Of a DNA stretch of 64,000 nucleotides, positions 59,361 through 64,000 are shown piece after piece (within the stretch, counting starts at the first letter, position 1; the number at the start of each line of letters is the position of its first letter). The notes below the pieces were generated by a model. It was not told where the DNA came from and searched no databases. It saw only the letters and a list, made by a program, of their open reading frames with translations. Source of the stretch: Owenia fusiformis (lineage: Eukaryota; Annelida; Polychaeta; Sabellida; Oweniidae); contig CAIIXF020000004.1 in the NCBI GenBank assembly GCA_903813345.2, forward strand, positions 30,255,985 to 30,319,984, read 5' to 3'. The position numbers were made by a program, and so were the translations under genes.

Positions 59361-59690
59361 AGATATTATTTATTATTATTATTTATTCTTCTCCGCACTT
59401 TTTCTCCTACTGGGGAAACAGTACTACAGAAGTTAATGCATTCATGCATTAATACATATTGCATATAATGACTCCAATAGGCATTGCAAAGTATTCCAAG
59501 ATGGAATATTAGAATGGAAGGGAAAATGTACTGAGGGTAGCTGTAGTTATGAAAAGACTCGACATCAAGTACTACATGTGTAAGCAACAAGACGTATGAT
59601 GTGACAGATATTTATTACGAACAAACAAAGCCAATGAGGCTAAAAAATACAAATGCAAATAATAAGTACTTCGTATTATATAGTAAAATA

Positions 59691-59772
59691 CAATATGGCA
59701 TTTCGCATAATATGGCATTTACACAATGACATTTATACAATATGGCTTTTCACATAATATGGCATTTGGCAC
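59691..59772 (+). repeat. Minisatellite of about 17-bp AATATGGCATTTNRCAT units
   Basis: AATATGGCATTTCGCAT, AATATGGCATTTACACA, AATGACATTTATACA, AATATGGCTTTTCACAT and AATATGGCATTTGGCAC follow one another with little drift. Confidence 0.7.
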
Positions 59773-59893
59773 TTTACAATAATATAAAATGGGGCATGTT
59801 GAGAATTAGGATTTAAACATTTTGCAACCCGACTAAATAACTTACAGAACTGGCTCTTTCTTGGGCTACGGGTATTCAGGAATGGATAGTGGG

Positions 59894-60140
59894 TTTATGT
59901 GTACACCTATTGAAGTGTGGTAGCCAGATAACTGTATAAAACGATGAACACATTTCTAAGTTGATAATATGTGATAAAATGACAGAGAATACCCAAAATA
60001 TATGCTGTAATTGATTGATAAATGTGAATTGAAATACATAAATGTAAAATAAAGAATGGATGGCTTACCATGTTGAACTATTGTGGTGGATTGTGTTGGA
60101 GATAAAAAACGTATGTGTACACCTATTGAAGTGTGGTAGA
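59894..60140 (+). repeat. Direct repeat ATGTGTACACCTATTGAAGT
   Basis: The 27-base word beginning ATGTGTACACCTATTGAAGT and ending GTGGTAG occurs at 59897 and 60112, 215 bp apart, without inverted partners. It could be a local duplication or a duplicated flank. Confidence 0.55.
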
Positions 60141-60199
60141 AAGAGGAAGATGAAATCCCCTTTCCAGCAGTAGTAGTCTAAAGGAGAGAGATAACCGGA

Positions 60200-60245
60200 T
60201 TTCCTGGGGGCCCCTGGGGGCAGCTTCGCTTAGCCCCCAGGTACA
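60200..60245. repeat. Hairpin CTGGGGGC / GCCCCCAG
   Basis: CTGGGGGCAGCTTCGCTTAG followed by CCCCCAG forms an 8-bp GC stem; a second CTGGGGGC copy lies 14 bases upstream and can compete for the right arm. It is strongly GC-rich compared with its surroundings. Confidence 0.6.
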
Positions 60246-60302
60246 CACTATTCCCGGGGATTTTCAACAGTTATAAGGAATTTTAATAAAATGCTTTCTG
60301 TC

Positions 60303-60373
60303 GGTTCAACCAGATATCGAACCCAGGACGCCAGTTTACTAGTCCGACGCCTTAACCACTAGGCCACCAACGG
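60303..60373 (-). tRNA. tRNA-Thr(AGT)-like sequence, probably pseudogene or short-repeat head
   Basis: The minus strand reads an A box TGGCCTAGTGG, a D-stem GCC/GGC, an anticodon loop CTAGTAA (anticodon AGT), then GTCCTGGGTTCGATATC, where the B box has one or two changes from GGTTCGAATCC. The acceptor arms do not pair and the T stem needs several G-U pairs, so I doubt a functional tRNA. A tRNA-derived repeat is the likely alternative. Confidence 0.5.
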
Positions 60374-60379
60374 TCAGTT

Positions 60380-61161
60380 ATTTATTACCGAACTTTCTTA
60401 TACTGGTACTTCTTATTGACCTTAGCTATTTGATTTACCGCCAAGATGTGTTTGTTTGGATATCTGATAAGACCACTTGGCTAACTATTTTTAGACTATA
60501 CATGCAGCCTTAAATCACTTATACTGATTATCAGGTTCAATGTAAGATAGCCTGGCTGGGGAGTATGTATAATATGTACTGTTATAGTACATCGTCTATG
60601 ATACATTACCATACGTGGACAGTACACAGAATAGCATGGATGTGAAAATTAAACAGTCGAATATTTTTAAATAAAATTAATTTATTTAGAAAATTCGAAA
60701 GGCAACATATTAAGGATTGTATGGGGTGAGTATGTAGATAAGGTGAGTATCAAATAACAGTTAATTTTATGAATTTTATGAGGATTTAATTCAAACGATT
60801 ATTCAGTATAAAAACCAAACTTGTTTAAACTGGATTTTAAGGGGATTACCCTCTTGTAATTAGTATTATCCAATGAAATCATTATATCATAACGAGGCTG
60901 ATACATTTCAGATCAAATCATTATAAAAGACATTACGTTACAATTTTTCTTCATTCTGCTGATGGAATCACCTGGGTACAAGACCTAAAACTGGAGGAGG
61001 AAATAGAAGGAAATACAGAATTAGATACTACAATAAGGACACAATAGACAGACTGTTGGCTGGCTTGGACTTTAGATAATATCACTCAACACGAAAACAC
61101 AACAATCAGATTCAGACTACACGGATTAATAATTAATAGGGTTTATATTGCTACAGTGAAA
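60380..61161 (+). other. Upstream region of the polymerase-like gene, candidate 5' exon end
   Basis: GTGAAAGTGAGT (donor at 61162-61163) and TTATTTCCAG (acceptor ending 61405) suggest a 5' non-coding exon ending at 61161 and a first intron of 244 bp. Within it, 60963-61079 is open without ATG and would read a basic GGGNRRKYRIRYYNKDTIDR phrase. I cannot say whether that is translated. Confidence 0.35.
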
Positions 61162-61419
61162 GTGAGTAAACTTTGTTTGATAGCCTTAAATTAGTTTGAG
61201 TATACTTGGGATATAGTAATGCACATACGATTTACATTCACAATCAATGTAAATGTTTTTATATATATGATATGAAATGTAAATAACAAACATAGAATAC
61301 TAATTGGAAATTATCAGTTTATTAAATTAATTTGCTACAAGAAAAAATTGTATAATTAATGTGAGGGATCAAGATGTAATAAGAGTTCTGAGATGTTATT
61401 TCCAGGAGTACACAGAACT

Positions 61420-63954
61420 ATGCCTGCCGTACATGCAACATACCCCTGTCACTGTGGGAAACAATATAAACAAGCTGTAAGTTTAGCAAGGCATAAACGT
61501 CTGGAACATGACAAGAATCATGAGACATATCAGTGTCACTGTGGAAAGCTATTCTCGAGGAAAGATAGATTGAAAAGACATGAAAAGCTTCACAAAACAC
61601 CTGAACATAAATGCACTGAATGTGAAAGTGTATTTCACAGAAGTGAAAGCTTGAGAAATCATGTTATTTCACGTCATAACCAAATAGGAGCCGGACCATT
61701 GGCATCAGAAACAGCATTACCAGCTTCGTCAGAGGATCAATCAACAGAAATGTCATCTGCTGATCAAAGTACAAATTTGCCTATGACTGACAATCCTCCC
61801 TCATCAACGGAGACTATACCATTAAGCGAGCCTAATACCTTATCTCAATCGTCAGGATCATCACCTCGGATTGCAGACATTGGAGAACAAGAATCAACCA
61901 ATGAACAAGACGAATGTGAATTTGAGGAAGGCTTAAATGGAGCTTTAAAGACAGTAACTATCAAGATATCAGGTCTCTCTAAATTTGATCCCTTACGTTT
62001 ATTCAAAGAACAGGAGTCTAAGATAAAAAGTGTTTTGCTAAAACAAATGAAAAAGAAAGGGGCAATCAAATGGTATGGTGCCATAAATGTCCAATTCAAA
62101 AAAGAGAAAAAGGAGGAAACAGAGATTGCACGTCCACATTTCAGAGGTAGATGCTATACAATGATGAAACCAATCGATTTGAATGAGGCCTGGCAGGAGA
62201 CTGTCAAAAAGATATATGATTCTTTTATAAAATACCAACGTGAGGGATCTGCCTGGCAGCTTGATTTCGTTATTAGTTTCAAAATTCACATGGCAGTTTA
62301 TAAACCTATAAGAGGCTCGTCATATATACCAACACCATTAACATTAAAGGACAACTGAAATAACTTATCTCAACTTGCAGCTACAAAAACGCGGTTTTCT
62401 CCATTGTAAGCCCAACGTAGAGTTCTTGCGATAGCCATTATAAAATAAATGTTAGATAACTGCTAACGGTCATAGATAACGAAATAAAACTAACTGATTA
62501 ATCAAATTGGCCCCCACGTGATTAGTAACGTCATATACAAAATATAGCTTTGGTTTATTGGTTTCTTAGTAATCACAACGTCACGGCAACCATAGGATTG
62601 TTGTGTAAACTAATAACAAAACATTTCGGCATTATGACGTCATGATCCAATGGACCAAAACGGGCCATGTGGGGACCAGTGAGAGATCACGTGGGGGCCA
62701 ATAACGTCACAACCAATTCGAATATTGCTTATTAAGCAGCTAATAACGATCGTTAGAGTAAAATAATTTCCACACTACTGATGAGAAAACATGTCCAAAT
62801 ACATCTATCAAAAAATTATATTGATTCCTTTTGGGTTAAAAATACCATTTCATATCTGCTTTAAGAGGGAAAAGAGCTATAGTGAATGTGCAAAACCGGG
62901 ATAGGAGATGCTTTCTTTGGGCTATACTATCTGCCCTCTACCCCCAACAAAAGCACACAGAAAATGTATCCAAATACAAGGGATTGGCTTCAAAGCTTAA
63001 TATGGAAGGTATTAACTACCCTGTACAAATAACTGACATATCAAAATTTGAAATAAACAACAACATCTCGGTCAATGTATTTGGATATTATAAAGAGGTA
63101 TTCCCTCTGCACATCACCAAGCAGAGACTAGATAGACACGTGAATTTATTACTCATCTCTAACCATAGCACATCACACTTCTGCTGGATTAAGAATATGA
63201 GCCGCTTACTCAGTCACACAACACGCCACAATGGAAAACGTTTCTTTTGTGACTATTGTCTTCACGGATTTAAGAGGAGTGATCTTCTTCAAAAACATGT
63301 CAAACATTGCCAGTTGTATGGTCCTCAAAGGATTGAAATGCCCTCTGATGATGATAAATGGCTTTACTTCAACGATGTTGCCAAGCAATTAAAAGCTCCA
63401 TGGATAATTTATGCTGATTTCGAAGCAGCAACAGAGAAGATACAAGGATGTCAACAAGATCCTAGTATATCACACACTCAGAAGATGACTAAGCACACTC
63501 CCTCTGGATTTGCGTATAAAGTAGTTGGACCAACAGATAACTTCACCAAACCAACAGTTGTATATAGTGGTGACAACGTCACAGATACATTCATTCAGCA
63601 CATGGTGAAGGTTCAGGATAAAATTGATCTTTGGTACAAGAACCCCAAACCTATTGATATGAAACCAGATGACTGGAGAGCTTTTAACAAAGCAGTAGAT
63701 TGCCATATATGCAAGAAACCCATGGGTGATGACAGAGTACGTGATCATGACCATGTTACAGGTAAGAAAATAGTTTTAAATTGGTTTAGATTAATAATGA
63801 TATAATTAGGTATTTAACATATATAGCATTGCATTTATATACTCTTATGTTTTATCTACCTCTTTTAGGTAAATTCAGGGGAGCAGCGCATAATGCATGC
63901 AACGTCAATTTCCGGTTCAGAGGGAAAATACCAGTTGTCTTTCATAATTTAAAG
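61420..63954 (+). CDS. Polinton-like family B DNA polymerase gene, 5' part, interrupted by a MITE
   Basis: The likely start is the ATG at 61420, just after an acceptor-like TTATTTCCAG; an in-frame ATG at 61393 lies in that acceptor. The N-terminus has three C2H2 fingers (residues about 10-30, 39-58, 65-86), the first two with C-x-C instead of C-x2-C, then an acidic Ser/Thr-rich linker. The frame runs into the MITE at 62348 and stops at 62358. Beyond the MITE (from 62865) the coding resumes to 63761 with a C-x2-C-x12-H-x3-C finger, an exonuclease-I-type motif YADFEA (D-x-E), and C-x2-C...DHDH of an endonuclease-VII-like fold. Exon junctions: 63761|63869 and 63954|, both with consensus GT..AG. 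These features match protein-primed polymerases of Polinton/Maverick-like and related virus-like elements; polymerase motifs would lie past the window end. The 62882 frame start is a GTG and not a real initiation codon. Confidence 0.65.
62348..62860 (+). mobile_element. TTAA-flanked MITE (piggyBac-like), copy 2, inside the polymerase-like gene
   Basis: TTAA duplications are at 62344-62347 and 62861-62864. The ends AGGACAACTGAAAT and the complement of ATTTCATATCTGCT form the inverted repeat. It is the same family and orientation as 45407-45912. The upstream coding frame reads only 11 bases into the element before a TGA. The duplicated TTAA plus element add 517 bp, which is not a multiple of three, and the coding phases on the two sides agree only when those 517 bases are left out. 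Confidence 0.9.
63762..63868 (+). other. Spliceosomal intron in the polymerase-like gene
   Basis: GGTAAGAAAA at the 5' side and TACCTCTTTTAG at the 3' side give a 107-bp phase-1 intron. It separates the DHDHVT part from the HNACN part of the endonuclease-VII-like motif, which is complete only in the spliced message. A second donor AAAG|GTATGT follows at 63955. Confidence 0.8.
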
Positions 63955-64000
63955 GTATGTATTAAATTAATGTCTCGATAAGATGTAAATGTTACAAATG

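Noticed and set aside
1-64000. CRISPR arrays, rRNA genes, bacterial operons
   Set aside because: None seen. The tandem arrays have no spacer pattern and the gene structure is eukaryotic.

Overview
This window looks like AT-rich nuclear DNA from an animal, probably a marine invertebrate. The evidence is spliceosomal introns (GT..AG with pyrimidine-rich acceptors), many mariner-like elements with TA target duplications, a Penelope-like and LINE relics, fold-back elements and a Polinton-like family B polymerase gene. I cannot fix the species. Almost every listed open frame is short and without a recognisable domain; the window is mostly a layered graveyard of transposable elements.

Layout. 0-10 kb: fragments of a LINE-associated dispersed repeat, degenerate exon-like pieces, one mariner-like element (4167-5193), and a tyrosine-recombinase-like relic whose C-terminal segment is repeated seven times (8.5-9.9 kb). 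10-20 kb: two inverted arrays of the palindromic word GTGCATCGATGCAC sit beside a shared terminal motif at about 9985 and 19792 and may be the ends of one 9.8-kb element; between them lie fold-back modules, a mariner-like element and a 1254-bp element with RAG/Transib-like ends and a 5-bp target duplication. 20-40 kb: relics of a DDE transposase, a Penelope-like element, two more mariner-like families, a LINE reverse transcriptase and a second copy of the 4-kb element. 41-47 kb: two MITEs, a 221-bp tandem repeat, a minus-strand gene remnant with an in-frame stop, and an 88-bp tandem array that copies the 5' end of that same gene.

Two loci deserve most attention. First, 47,991-53,556 holds a two-exon gene for a small secreted peptide: a signal-peptide exon and, 5.4 kb away across an intron full of transposons, an exon with the six-cysteine spacing of beta-defensins. 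Second, 61,420 to the window end is the 5' part of a gene with C2H2 fingers, an exonuclease D-x-E motif and an endonuclease-VII-like Cys/His motif, typical of protein-primed family B DNA polymerases of Polinton-like elements. It has introns and is broken by a 513-bp TTAA-flanked MITE, of which a second copy lies in the 88-bp array.

The region between (49.7-58.2 kb) contains two opposite-facing copies of one mariner-like element flanking the defensin-like second exon, a 1023-bp near-perfect palindrome inside its intron, and several nested inverted-repeat elements. All similarity statements were made by eye from the sequence; no search was run.
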